Part shown: in pieces, positions 1-8,121 of the stretch
How the letters are laid out: the number at the start of each line of letters is the position of its first letter
Numbering within the stretch: position 1 is the first letter of the stretch
Source: FEN-1219 sp963810755
Lineage (GTDB): Bacteria > Pseudomonadota > Gammaproteobacteria > Steroidobacterales > Rariloculaceae
Direction of reading: 5' to 3'
NCBI GenBank assembly: GCA_963810755.1
Contig: CAWEOP010000003.1
Coordinates: forward strand, 372,001 to 436,000
Length of the DNA stretch: 64,000 nt
Made by a program: the position numbers and the translations under genes
The notes under the pieces: generated by a model
What the model was told of the DNA's origin: nothing
The model's input: only the letters and a program-made list of their open reading frames with translations
The model's database searches: none

Positions 1-507
1 TTGGCCGACCTGCTGAAACGGTTCGAGCCGAATTCGAAAGCCAAGTACGTCCAGTTCTTCTCGCTCGCCGACCGCGAGCAGATGCCGGGGATCCGCTATC
101 CCGTGCTCGAATGGCCTTATCGCGAAGGGCTCACGATCGCCGAAGCGATGCACCCGTTGACACTCGCCACCGTGGGCCTGTACGGCAAGGTGCTCCCGAA
201 TCAGAGCGGCGCGCCGCTGCGGATCGTGATTCCGTGGAAGTACGGCTTCAAGGGCACGAAGTCCGTCGTGCGCATCCACTTCCTCGAACGTCAGCCGCAA
301 ACGAGCTGGAACATGGCGGCCGCAAACGAGTACGGCTTCTACTCGAATGTAAACCCGAAGAAGGATCACCCGCGCTGGAGTCAGGCCACCGAGCGGCGCC
401 TCGGCGGCGGCTTGTTCACGCCGCGAATTCCCACGCAGATGTTCAACGGTTACGCCGAGCAGGTTGCCCAGTTGTACACGGGGCTCGACCTCAACAAGAA
501 CTACTGA
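1..507 (+). CDS. msrP: MsrP, periplasmic methionine sulfoxide reductase, molybdopterin subunit (C-terminal part)
   Basis: This is the C-terminal part of MsrP (YedY). In the known family it reduces methionine sulfoxide in oxidised periplasmic proteins, using a molybdopterin centre and electrons from the membrane partner MsrQ. The 168 visible residues carry conserved stretches: AMHPLTL, VPWKYGFKG-like (IPWKYGFKG), NEYGFYSNVNP, HPRWSQATER and FNGY near the end. The Tat signal and the molybdopterin cysteine lie beyond the left edge. The TTG at base 1 reads as an internal codon, not a start. msrQ follows 24 bases downstream on the same strand, the usual operon order. Confidence 0.95.
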   Translation: MADLLKRFEPNSKAKYVQFFSLADREQMPGIRYPVLEWPYREGLTIAEAMHPLTLATVGLYGKVLPNQSGAPLRIVIPWKYGFKGTKSVVRIHFLERQPQTSWNMAAANEYGFYSNVNPKKDHPRWSQATERRLGGGLFTPRIPTQMFNGYAEQVAQLYTGLDLNKNY

Positions 508-531
508 CGCGGCTCGTCGTCTTTTGCCTGC

Positions 532-1203
532 ATGACGACGCGCCGCCTCGCGATTCTCAAGGTCCTCGTCTTCGGCGCGTGCCTCGTGCCGCTCGTGCTG
601 CTCGTCCTAAAGGCCGTCGGCGTCGCGTCGATGTCGCTCGGCGCGAACCCCGTCGAGGAAGTGCTGAACACTTGCGGCAAGACCGCCCTCAATCTGTTGA
701 TGCTCACGCTCTGCGTCACGCCGATTCGCCGGGCGACCGGTTTCAACAAGCTCATATCGTTCCGCCGGATGCTCGGGCTGTTCGCGTTCTTCTACGTAGT
801 GGTGCATTTTCTGACCTATGCGCTGCTCGATCTCGGTCTCGCGTGGGACACGCTGCTCGTCGACATCGCGAAGCGGCCGTACATCACGGTCGGGTTCACG
901 GCGCTCTTGTTGCTGGTGCCGCTTGCCGTCACGTCGACGAACGGCTTCCAGCGGCGCCTCGGGCGCACTTGGGTCAAGCTGCATCGGCTCGTCTATCCGA
1001 TCGCGCTGCTCGCTCTGATTCACTACTGGTGGCAGATCAAGAGCAAGGCCGACGTCGGCGACCCGCTTCTGTATGCGTTCTTGTTGGCTGTGCTCCTCGG
1101 CGTGCGCGTCGCACATTGGCGCGGCGTGCAGCGGAAGCGGGCGGGCTCAGTAGACTCGAAAGCCGCCATGGCGCCGACGTATCAGCGCGTCGAGCCACCA
1201 TAG
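532..1203 (+). CDS. msrQ: MsrQ, heme-binding membrane subunit of the MsrPQ system
   Basis: 223-residue inner-membrane protein of the ferric-reductase-like YedZ family. It passes quinone-derived electrons through heme to MsrP. Several hydrophobic helices are visible, with histidines typical of heme ligation in the segments VVHFLTYALL and LHRLVYPIALLALIHYWW. It lies directly after msrP, and the ATG at 532 fits the family length. The last 57 bases overlap the 3' end of the convergent SH3-domain gene on the other strand. The MsrQ tail there (after about residue 205) is hydrophilic and probably not conserved. Confidence 0.93.
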   Translation: MTTRRLAILKVLVFGACLVPLVLLVLKAVGVASMSLGANPVEEVLNTCGKTALNLLMLTLCVTPIRRATGFNKLISFRRMLGLFAFFYVVVHFLTYALLDLGLAWDTLLVDIAKRPYITVGFTALLLLVPLAVTSTNGFQRRLGRTWVKLHRLVYPIALLALIHYWWQIKSKADVGDPLLYAFLLAVLLGVRVAHWRGVQRKRAGSVDSKAAMAPTYQRVEPP

Positions 1204-1758
1204 GCCCGCGACGAATCCGGCCGCGAGCGTGACGACCAGCGCGGCACCCACCCACGGCAGCGGCAGGCTGCGCCGATAGCTCTCGAGGCGCGCTTCGTAC
1301 GCTTCGTTCTCGCTCTTGAGCCGGTCCAGCGTCTCCTGGATCGCGTCGGTCGATCCCGCCGTCGCGGCCGCTTCCTTGTCGAGCCGACTGAGCTCGTGCT
1401 CGGCGCTCGAGTGAGCGCTGCGCACTTCGTTGAACTCGCCGCGCAATCCCGCGAGCTCGGCCTCGAGCTCTGCGACCCGCAGCAGCGCCGGCTTCTGTTG
1501 CACGAGGTAGTTGGATTTTACCCAGCCTTCCTGGCCATCGGGCGTTCGAACGCGGGCATAGTTGGTGTTTCGTTCTATGATCTCGAGTGGCGTACCGCTC
1601 ACGAGATTCTCGAACGGCCTGTCGCTCGTATCGTCAGTGTGGTGCAGGCCGAGCCGTAAGCTGTCCGTCACATAGGCGGTGTCAGCCTCGGCGGGCGAGA
1701 CGAAGGCCGGCGCGGCGCTCGCACCGAGCGCAACGGTCAAGATCAGGCGTCTGAGCAT
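1147..1758 (-). CDS. TIGR04211-type SH3 and anchor domain protein
   Basis: 203 residues in the order expected for the SH3-and-anchor family (YgiM-like): a signal peptide ending near residue 25, a bacterial SH3 domain (about 27-95, with TDSLRLGLHH, LEIIERNTNYARVRTPDG and GWVKSNYL), a coiled coil (about 95-165), and a C-terminal membrane helix (about 172-193) followed by a short basic tail. It is predicted to be periplasmic, anchored by its C-terminus. Its exact role is unknown; the SH3 fold suggests cell-wall contact. The start at 1758 is supported by a full-strength Shine-Dalgarno (GGAGGTGA, complement of 1762-1769). The gene ends inside the convergent msrQ. Confidence 0.88.
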   Translation of the reverse strand: MLRRLILTVALGASAAPAFVSPAEADTAYVTDSLRLGLHHTDDTSDRPFENLVSGTPLEIIERNTNYARVRTPDGQEGWVKSNYLVQQKPALLRVAELEAELAGLRGEFNEVRSAHSSAEHELSRLDKEAAATAGSTDAIQETLDRLKSENEAYEARLESYRRSLPLPWVGAALVVTLAAGFVAGLWWLDALIRRRHGGFRVY

Positions 1759-1878
1759 CCGTCACCTCCGTGCCGTCAGCCGACCAAACACGCGGGCCAA
1801 ACACGTCGGCGATTATAGGCAGAGCGCGACAGCGGCCGATGTGAACTCCGTCCGCTCGCACTCGGGGAACGGCGAGTG

Positions 1879-4071
1879 CTACGAAGTGGTCGAGCGGAGG
1901 CCGAGAGTCTGCGTTTGACTCTCGATCGCCTTGCCGAACGCCTGAGGTCGGCCAAGGTAGAAGCCCTGTCCGTATTCGACGTCTAGCTCGCGGAGCCGGT
2001 CGGCGATCGCGGCGCTCTCGACGTGCTCGGCGATTGCGCTGACCCCGAGCGTTCGAGCGGCCCTCGCGATGCCCGATACGATCGATTCGGCGACGCGGTC
2101 CTCGAGAATCCTGCGCACGAACCGGCCATCTATTTTCAGGTACTGGACCGGCAGCCGCTTCAGATGCGCGAGCGAGCTCAATCCCGAGCCGAAATCGTCG
2201 AGCGCCACCTTGCAGCCCGCGCGCGTGAGGTCGCGGATGAACTGCTCGGCCGCGTGGAGGTGGTTCACGGCCGCGGCTTCCTTTATCTCGAAGCAAAACG
2301 CCGCTGCCGGCAGGCCGGCGTTCGCGAGCTGCTCGAGCACGAACGTCGAATACTTGCCGCTCGCGATCGACTGCGCCGAGACGTTGACCGCAAAGCAATA
2401 GGGCAAATCCGAGAGCGAATTTCCTTGGGCGCGCAGCGCGTCGATCGCCGAGCACATAACCCACCGGTCGAGCGCGGGCAGCAGCTCGTAGCGCTCGGCG
2501 GCATCGAGAAATTTGTCCGGTGCGATGAGCTCACCGGCGGGGCTGCGCATTCGCACGAGCAGCTCGTAACCGACGATCTCACCGTCGCGTGCGCGCAGCC
2601 CGACGATGGGTTGGGCCTCCAGTCGAAAATCGTTGTTCTTCAGAGCGTCCTGCAAGCTCGTCGCTGCGAATGATTGGCGCGTACGCGTCAACGTTCCCGT
2701 GCCGGAGTCTTCGTGACTCGCGATGCGATTGCGCCCTTGTTGCTTCGCTCGCTTGCACGCGAGCTCCGCGGACGCGAGCAGATGCGCGATCCTCTCGCGC
2801 ACCGCGGAGACTGCCGCGACGCCGATGCTCACGGACACCGGCACCGACTCCGCGCCGTCCACGTAGCCCAGTTGGCTCGCCGCCGCGAGGATTCGCTTGC
2901 CGACCTCGGCGGCATCCGGGACGCCGCGGCGCGGCAGCAAGATGGCAAACCGGTCGCCGCCGATCCGGCTTGCGAGATTGTCGCCTCCGGCATGGCGGCG
3001 CACGACGTCGCCGACGCGCTGAATGACTTCGTCGCCCGCATGGAAGCCGAACGCCTCGTTGATCGTTTGGAGCTTGTCGACATCGATATAGAGTAGGGAA
3101 TGGCCGGCCGGCGACTCGACGTCAAGCTGGCTCTGTGCGCGCCGCTCGAAGATCAGGCGGTTCTCCAAGCCCGTCAGTGTGTCGTGGTGGCTGCCGAGAA
3201 TACCGACGGCCTTGCGGCTCACGAATTCCAATATCCGGACGTCGCGCAGCTCGAAGTCGTCCGCCGACGCAGCGCGAAACAGAGCGATGAGACCCGTGAC
3301 GCGATTGTGGGGGTCCCGCACGGGACACGAGAGGATCTTGTACGGAGCCACCTCGGAAGCTCCGGCGACGCGATTCACGACCATCGGCCGGTTGTTGAGC
3401 TGCGCCCACGCGAGCAGGTGCTTCTGCGTGCGATCCAGCAGCTCCGAGCCCGCCGACGCATCGTCGAGCGCGCAAGATATCGCTAGGTTCTTGTCGGGCA
3501 CGAGGAACGCGCCCACGACGCAACCGAGATGCTCGACGCAGTGCCGCAGCAGCCGTTTTAGCGCGCTCGCGTCCTCGCGGTCGTTCTCGTCGATCGTAAG
3601 CAGTAGATCGAAGCCGCCGGTGTCGGCGGGCTCGCTCTGAGGCGTCGTAGCCTCGAGGCTCATCCGACTTTCGAGGCAGTCGAGCACGGGGCGCAGCAGG
3701 CTCGCGACCATCGAACCGCTGTAGCGCGAGTTTTGGGTTTGGTTGAGCTCGATCACCACGGAGCCGAGCGGCCGCATGTCCCTGCCGCGAAGCCCCGAAA
3801 CGAACGCGGGCACACCGGCGGACGTGCTTTCGACTTTGCCGCGGCCCGCCACCGTGTCCGACGCGCGCAGGCTTTCGAGAAGTGCGCGCAGGTCTGGGCG
3901 CTCGTAGCCGTCGGAGCACCAGACGAGGTCGCCGTCGGGGCCATAGATCGCGATGCTGCCGACGCTCGGCATCAGCATCTTCACAAGCTGCCCGTACGGA
4001 GCGTAGCTACCGCCGGAAGGCGAAGCAGGCGCGTCGTCGTCACCGGGCGCGGCGATCGGGGACTCTGGCAT
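1879..4071 (-). CDS. GAF-like / degenerate GGDEF / EAL c-di-GMP protein
   Basis: 730-residue, apparently cytoplasmic composite signalling protein. The N-terminus (about 20-130) resembles a small sensory fold, 160-295 is GAF-like, 298-450 is GGDEF and 470-715 is EAL. The GGDEF signature reads GGDRF (371-375): the essential fourth acidic residue is Arg, so cyclase activity is doubtful. The EAL side looks competent: ELL at 503-505 gives the first Glu, N in FAVNVSAQS, E in FEIKE, DDFGSG at 625-630, K in LKID, E in AEHVE at 681-685 and Q702. I infer a c-di-GMP phosphodiesterase whose GGDEF domain may be regulatory. It has no membrane segments. Confidence 0.9.
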   Translation of the reverse strand: MPESPIAAPGDDDAPASPSGGSYAPYGQLVKMLMPSVGSIAIYGPDGDLVWCSDGYERPDLRALLESLRASDTVAGRGKVESTSAGVPAFVSGLRGRDMRPLGSVVIELNQTQNSRYSGSMVASLLRPVLDCLESRMSLEATTPQSEPADTGGFDLLLTIDENDREDASALKRLLRHCVEHLGCVVGAFLVPDKNLAISCALDDASAGSELLDRTQKHLLAWAQLNNRPMVVNRVAGASEVAPYKILSCPVRDPHNRVTGLIALFRAASADDFELRDVRILEFVSRKAVGILGSHHDTLTGLENRLIFERRAQSQLDVESPAGHSLLYIDVDKLQTINEAFGFHAGDEVIQRVGDVVRRHAGGDNLASRIGGDRFAILLPRRGVPDAAEVGKRILAAASQLGYVDGAESVPVSVSIGVAAVSAVRERIAHLLASAELACKRAKQQGRNRIASHEDSGTGTLTRTRQSFAATSLQDALKNNDFRLEAQPIVGLRARDGEIVGYELLVRMRSPAGELIAPDKFLDAAERYELLPALDRWVMCSAIDALRAQGNSLSDLPYCFAVNVSAQSIASGKYSTFVLEQLANAGLPAAAFCFEIKEAAAVNHLHAAEQFIRDLTRAGCKVALDDFGSGLSSLAHLKRLPVQYLKIDGRFVRRILEDRVAESIVSGIARAARTLGVSAIAEHVESAAIADRLRELDVEYGQGFYLGRPQAFGKAIESQTQTLGLRSTTS

Positions 4072-4182
4072 TCGATTAAGCGGGAAGATTTCGCGTCACC
4101 GAATGATGCGCGAATCGACCTCCCGAATCCTTGATGGAGGTCGCAAACGGGGGGCGTAAGCCCCGTTACGCGTGAGCCCTGC

Positions 4183-4545
4183 TCAGCGGTTGGTCAGGTA
4201 GCGCGGCGGCTTCTTGGTCGAGCTGACCACCTTTAGAGGCTCGGCGCGCTCGGTGTGGCTCAGGAGCTCGACATAGAGCTTCACGATGGTGTCGGCGTGG
4301 CCGTGCGCCTCGAACGGAGACATTTTCTGGACGCTCGCATGCACCCGAGTCTCTTTGCCCACGGGCTGCACTCGGCGCAAAGCGGCCTGCAGGTCGTTGA
4401 AGTCGTGTCGAAGCGTCAGCGGAAATTCGGCGTCGTCGAGACCTTCGAGGTGCTCGGCAAAAGCGCGGCTCAGCCGCTGCTTGAGGGGACCGTCGCTGAC
4501 GAGGGTCCGCACCGCTTCCGCAAATCGCTCAGCTAGATGCGACAT
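4183..4545 (-). CDS. Conserved hypothetical 120-residue protein
   Basis: I do not recognise a family. It is a soluble, mainly helical protein without signal peptide or membrane segment. It opens with an amphipathic stretch (MSHLAERFAEAVRTL) and ends in a basic tail (STKKPPRYLTNR). Composition and third-base pattern match neighbouring genes, so it is probably real. It sits 111 bases upstream of the GGDEF/EAL gene on the same strand and may share a transcript with it. The 163 bases between it and the sigma-54 regulator gene are relatively A+T-rich (around 4620-4680), which suits a promoter. Confidence 0.6.
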   Translation of the reverse strand: MSHLAERFAEAVRTLVSDGPLKQRLSRAFAEHLEGLDDAEFPLTLRHDFNDLQAALRRVQPVGKETRVHASVQKMSPFEAHGHADTIVKLYVELLSHTERAEPLKVVSSTKKPPRYLTNR

Positions 4546-4708
4546 TGAGGAGCCTTTCTTGTTGTTGGTTAGTGGCTTCGCGTCCGGCCAGGCGCGTCTT
4601 TCTTCTTAGCTCGCGGCGCCAGGCTTATGTAGCTAACGTATACCAGAGATCACTAATCTGGTGCAAGCCTTTGACCAACGGCGAAATGGTCCGTCGAACC
4701 GGACCTTC

Positions 4709-6520
4709 TCATGCGCGGCGCCGCGGTTTCGCGATCTTGAACTTCCGCATGCGGTCCGCGAGCGTCGTCGCCTTGACGCCGAGCAGCTTCGCCGCACCGT
4801 TCGGCCCCGATACTCGCCAGTCGGCCAAGCTCAACGCGAGCTCGGTGTTCTTGCGCTCGAGCTCGCGCAACGCGGCATCCGTGAGGAGCGTCGTTCCCGC
4901 ACTCTCCTGCCCCACCTCGTCGTGCACCACCGGCGCGTTGAGAATATCGCTCATGGCGAGGTCGAGGCGCAGCACCTTGCCGCGCGATAGGATCACCGCC
5001 CGCTCGATGACGTTCTTGAGCTCGCGGATGTTGCCGGGCCAGTCGTAGCGCTTCAGCAGCGCCGCCTGCTGGCGCGACAGCGTGAGCGGGCGATGCCCAA
5101 ACTCTTGGCAGGTCCTCTCCAAGAAGTGGCTCGCGATCTGCACGACGTCGTCTCCGCGTTCGCGCAGCGGCGGGACATCGATCGGGAACACGCTGAGACG
5201 GTAGTAAAGATCCTCGCGAAACTTTCCCTCGGCGACGGCCTGCTCGAGGTCGCGGTTGGTCGCTGCGACCACGCGGACGTTGACGGAGTGAGTACGATCG
5301 TCGCCGACGCGCTCGTATTCGCTCTCCTGCAGCACTCGCAGCAGCTTGCTCTGCAGATCTAGCGGAATTTCGCCGACTTCGTCGAGAAAGATCGTTCCGC
5401 CGTCGGCGAGCTGGAATCGGCCGACGCGATCGCGATGCGCGCCGGTGAACGCACCCTTCACGTGCCCGAAGAATTCGCTCTCGAACAACTCGTGCGGAAT
5501 CGATGCGCAGTTGACCTTGACGAGCGGCCCCTGGCTGCGCGGACTCCGCGCGTGAATCACATGCGCAACGAGCTCCTTGCCGACGCCGGACTCACCCTGG
5601 ATCAACACGCTCGCCGACGTTTGAGCGACAGCCTCGAGCCGAGCGAGCATTTTCTTGAGCGCCGGGCTCTCGCCGATGATTCGGCCGAAGTTCATCGATA
5701 CTTGCACTTCTTCGCGCAGATAGTCGCGCTCGCGTTCAAGCTCCTCGCGCAGTCGAGCGTTCTCCTCGAAGGCTGCACGCAGCTGGCGCTCCTGGCGGTT
5801 GCGTTCCGTAACGTCCTTCGACGCAACCATGAGTGCCACGACGGCGCCCGTCTGATCGCGGTCCGCGGTCGCAGACAGTTGGACCTCGACGATCTCGCCG
5901 GACTTGGTGACATAGGTGCGCGGCTCGTTCTCCAGCTCGCCGTGCGCGATCACATCCACGAGACGGCTGCCGCCAAGCGTGGCCTGGAATTCCGCTCCCA
6001 TGAAGTCCGTGATGAGCTTGCCCAACACCTCTTCGCGGCGGTAGCCGAGTTTCTTGAGCCAACGATCGCTCACGTGAATGACCCGGCCGGCCGCGTCGAC
6101 CGTGTGCAGCATCGCGGGCGCGGCGCGATACAGCTCGCGGTAGCGTTGCTCGATGCGTGCCTGCTGCCCTACTTCCGTGTAGACGACGACCGTGCGCAGC
6201 GAAGCGCCGTCGGCGCCGCGCTCGACCACCGAGCTCGCGAGACAGTCGATGCGTTCTCCCTGCTTGGTCCGCAGATCGACGGGAACGCTATCGAGCCGAC
6301 CAGTACGGCGCAGGACAGGGAGGTACTCCTCGGTGATGCGCTGCGCGGCGTCCTCGCTGGCCAGGTCTTTCGGACGAACGTTCGTAAGGTCCTCGCGTGA
6401 ATAGCCGAACCGGCGCAGCCAAGCGTCGCTCGCGTCAACGATATAGCCCTCTTCGCTGACCAACAGGGTGAGAGCTGGGCTCTTTCGGAAGAGCCACTCG
6501 TAGCTATCGGGGATAGACAT
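4709..6520 (-). CDS. PAS-PAS-AAA+ sigma-54 activator (enhancer-binding protein)
   Basis: 603 residues. Two PAS domains (about 5-115 and 125-235) precede a coiled coil (240-275), the AAA+ sigma-54 interaction domain (about 285-520) and a DNA-binding helix-turn-helix at the C-terminus (AAKLLGVKATTLADRM), similar in type to that of FhlA. Walker A (GESGVGKE), the sigma-54 contact loop GAFTGA, Walker B (GGTIFLDEVGEI) and the R-finger region are present, so it should activate sigma-54 RNA polymerase. There is no receiver domain, so the signal is probably sensed by PAS (redox or ligand, unknown). It is divergent from a small secreted-protein gene that has a sigma-54 promoter. Confidence 0.93.
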   Translation of the reverse strand: MSIPDSYEWLFRKSPALTLLVSEEGYIVDASDAWLRRFGYSREDLTNVRPKDLASEDAAQRITEEYLPVLRRTGRLDSVPVDLRTKQGERIDCLASSVVERGADGASLRTVVVYTEVGQQARIEQRYRELYRAAPAMLHTVDAAGRVIHVSDRWLKKLGYRREEVLGKLITDFMGAEFQATLGGSRLVDVIAHGELENEPRTYVTKSGEIVEVQLSATADRDQTGAVVALMVASKDVTERNRQERQLRAAFEENARLREELERERDYLREEVQVSMNFGRIIGESPALKKMLARLEAVAQTSASVLIQGESGVGKELVAHVIHARSPRSQGPLVKVNCASIPHELFESEFFGHVKGAFTGAHRDRVGRFQLADGGTIFLDEVGEIPLDLQSKLLRVLQESEYERVGDDRTHSVNVRVVAATNRDLEQAVAEGKFREDLYYRLSVFPIDVPPLRERGDDVVQIASHFLERTCQEFGHRPLTLSRQQAALLKRYDWPGNIRELKNVIERAVILSRGKVLRLDLAMSDILNAPVVHDEVGQESAGTTLLTDAALRELERKNTELALSLADWRVSGPNGAAKLLGVKATTLADRMRKFKIAKPRRRA

Positions 6521-6531
6521 GCACGTACATT

Positions 6532-6566
6532 ACGGAATTCCGTCGGCAAAGACAACGGAATTCCGT
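6532..6566. promoter_or_regulatory. Two identical 12-bp palindromes, candidate enhancer sites of the sigma-54 activator
   Basis: The perfect palindrome ACGGAATTCCGT occurs at 6532-6543 and again at 6555-6566, with centres 23 bp apart. They begin 12 bases upstream of the activator start codon and lie about 94 and 117 bp upstream of the inferred start point of the sigma-54 promoter at 6629-6644. That is the usual place for upstream activating sequences. I infer binding by the activator encoded at 4709-6520, which could also autoregulate. A further ATAATC-N10-GATTAT inverted repeat (6575-6596) in A+T-rich DNA lies between them and the promoter and could help bending. Confidence 0.7.
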
Positions 6567-6628
6567 GGATGACGATAATCCGTGAATCTCGATTATTATA
6601 ACCTATTGTTTTTATTGATGAGGACCTT

Positions 6629-6644
6629 TGGCACGCCGCGTGCA
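6629..6644 (+). promoter_or_regulatory. Sigma-54 (-24/-12) promoter
   Basis: The sequence TGGCACGCCGCGTGCA matches the sigma-54 consensus TGGCACG-N4-TTGCW at all specified positions except one. GG is at 6630-6631 and GC at 6642-6643, with the required spacing. Transcription should start near 6655, giving a leader of about 50 bases to the start codon at 6704. Confidence 0.82.
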
Positions 6645-6703
6645 ATAGCGTGCACACATAGGTTCTCCGCAGACGACGAATCAGGACGATTCGAAAGGAA
6701 AGG

Positions 6704-6982
6704 ATGATGAGTACGGTTACGCACAAGCTGTTGACGCCAGTCGTCATTGGGTTGGCGGCGGGCCTGCTCGCTCAGCAGGCATCCGCGACGGAGGAGATGG
6801 TTGTTTACGGTTCAGCCGCAGCGGCCGGCTTCCGTGTGGAGCGAAGCGTGTTTCAGGCGGAGATCGAGAATTACATCCGCTCTCTGAATGCCGAGCTCCG
6901 GATTACGCTCGATCAGGATCTGAAACGTACGCTGACGCCGAAGCTCACGCTCGCGAGCACCGTTGCTCCCGCGCGCGGCTGA
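6704..6982 (+). CDS. Small secreted protein, 92 residues, sigma-54 controlled
   Basis: Unknown function. A signal peptide (about residues 1-29, cleavage near QQASA) precedes a 63-residue mature part. The mature part starts EEMVVYG, as some TonB-receptor N-termini do, and contains a helical stretch (VFQAEIENYIRSLNAELRITLDQDL). Two ATGs are adjacent (6704 and 6707); the AAGGAAAGG immediately upstream suits either. The only clear promoter is the sigma-54 site at 6629-6644, opposite a dedicated activator gene. The 3' flank is strongly structured and ends in a T8 run. I infer a periplasmic protein produced in response to the signal sensed by the activator. Confidence 0.72.
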   Translation: MMSTVTHKLLTPVVIGLAAGLLAQQASATEEMVVYGSAAAAGFRVERSVFQAEIENYIRSLNAELRITLDQDLKRTLTPKLTLASTVAPARG

Positions 6983-6996
6983 GGCGACACGAACAA

Positions 6997-7136
6997 GCGG
7001 CCACCACTCCTCCCCCCGTGGTGCCCGCTGGCCGAGTCGGACGGCCGTTCCTCGGGGGGCCGGGTTTCCGGCAGCGAACATGGATAGTCTTCGAACGAAG
7101 AATATGGATGTTCTTGCACCCGGCCCCCTTTTTTTT
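6997..7136 (+). terminator. Highly structured 3' region ending in a rho-independent terminator
   Basis: Several complementary pairs follow the small-protein gene. 6997-7007 pairs with 7018-7028 (11 bp, one mismatch, C-rich loop). The closing stem 7055-7065 pairs with 7118-7128 (11 bp, mostly G/C) and is followed by T8 (7129-7136). Inside it are 7076-7081 with 7108-7113 (GAACAT/ATGTTC) and 7088-7093 with 7096-7101 (TCTTCG/CGAAGA). Two ATGGAT motifs face each other in the internal loop. It could be a terminator with a large head, or a stable 3'-derived small RNA. Confidence 0.65.
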
Positions 7137-7175
7137 GCGCGACCGCCCGGTCGCGGAACGCTCGGCCCACCGCCG

Positions 7176-8072
7176 TCAGCGAGCTCCTGCGCCTTTGAGG
7201 TTCTCGTCGAGGAACTTCAGCGTCTCTTGCCAGGACTCTCGCGCGGCCTTCTCGTCGTAGTTGCCTCCGCTCGGATTCGCGAAGGCGTGATTGGCGTTGG
7301 GGTAGATGAGGATCCGCGCGTTCTTCCCGAGAGTCTGCAAACGCGTCCGAAAGTCCTGAACGTCCCGGATGGGAATGCTCTGGTCTAATCCCCCGAAGAA
7401 TCCCAGCAGCGGCATCTTGAGCGTCTGGAGCTCCGCGTCCGTCTCCGTGAGCTGGCCGTAGTACATGACCATCGCGTCGAGGTCAGTGGGGAACAGCAGC
7501 CCTGCTTGCAGCGACCAACCCCCGCCGAGAGCCCAGCCGATGCTGCCGATGCGCGGTGCGAACGCGTACTTCTCGAGATACTCGTAGGCCTGACGAAGGT
7601 TGGCACGAGCGGCATCCGGCTGAGCGACGAGCTCGGTCATCAAAGCCTGCGCTTCCTCCGGCGTGGCGGCGGTCTTGCCGTCGTAGAGGTCGACGGCGAG
7701 CGCCACGTAACCTTCGCCGGCGAGGCGCCGCGCGGCGGCCTTGATGTTGTCGTTGAGCCCCCACCACTCGTGGATCACGATGATTCCGGGCAACGGTTCG
7801 ACCGCGTCGCGCGGCATCGCGAGGAACCCGACGTGATTGCGTTTCTGGGCCTCCCCGTAGGCGAGAGTCTGCTCGAGCAGCGGGACTTTCGGCGGCTCTT
7901 CTGTCAACGGCGACGGCGAGTCGTGCGCGCGCTCGGCCGCGGTGGCCTGCACCGCATTCGCAGCAGCCCCGCTCGGCTGACCAGGCGGCTCGGAACCGCC
8001 GCAAGCGGAGAGCGCCCAGGGAGCCGCGAGCACCGCCATGAGCCTGATCGCGCGATCCAACCGGCTTGCCAT
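7176..8072 (-). CDS. Dienelactone-hydrolase-family lipoprotein without nucleophile
   Basis: 298 residues. I chose the internal ATG at 8072 because it starts a lipoprotein signal with lipobox LSAC, and because the longer frame would run into the dihydroorotase gene. The alpha/beta-hydrolase fold of the dienelactone hydrolase family is clear (IIVIHEWWGLNDNIK, GYVALAVDLYDG). The acid (GGLDQSIP) and histidine (NANHAF) are present, but the nucleophile motif, usually GxCxGG, reads GWALGG with Ala181. It is therefore probably not a hydrolase by the usual mechanism unless the base is an error. Predicted lipid-anchored in the envelope. Confidence 0.85.
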   Translation of the reverse strand: MASRLDRAIRLMAVLAAPWALSACGGSEPPGQPSGAAANAVQATAAERAHDSPSPLTEEPPKVPLLEQTLAYGEAQKRNHVGFLAMPRDAVEPLPGIIVIHEWWGLNDNIKAAARRLAGEGYVALAVDLYDGKTAATPEEAQALMTELVAQPDAARANLRQAYEYLEKYAFAPRIGSIGWALGGGWSLQAGLLFPTDLDAMVMYYGQLTETDAELQTLKMPLLGFFGGLDQSIPIRDVQDFRTRLQTLGKNARILIYPNANHAFANPSGGNYDEKAARESWQETLKFLDENLKGAGAR

Positions 8073-8121
8073 CCCCAAGACTCCAACACAACGCCCGCGC
8101 CGTTGGCAAGGTACGAGGTAG

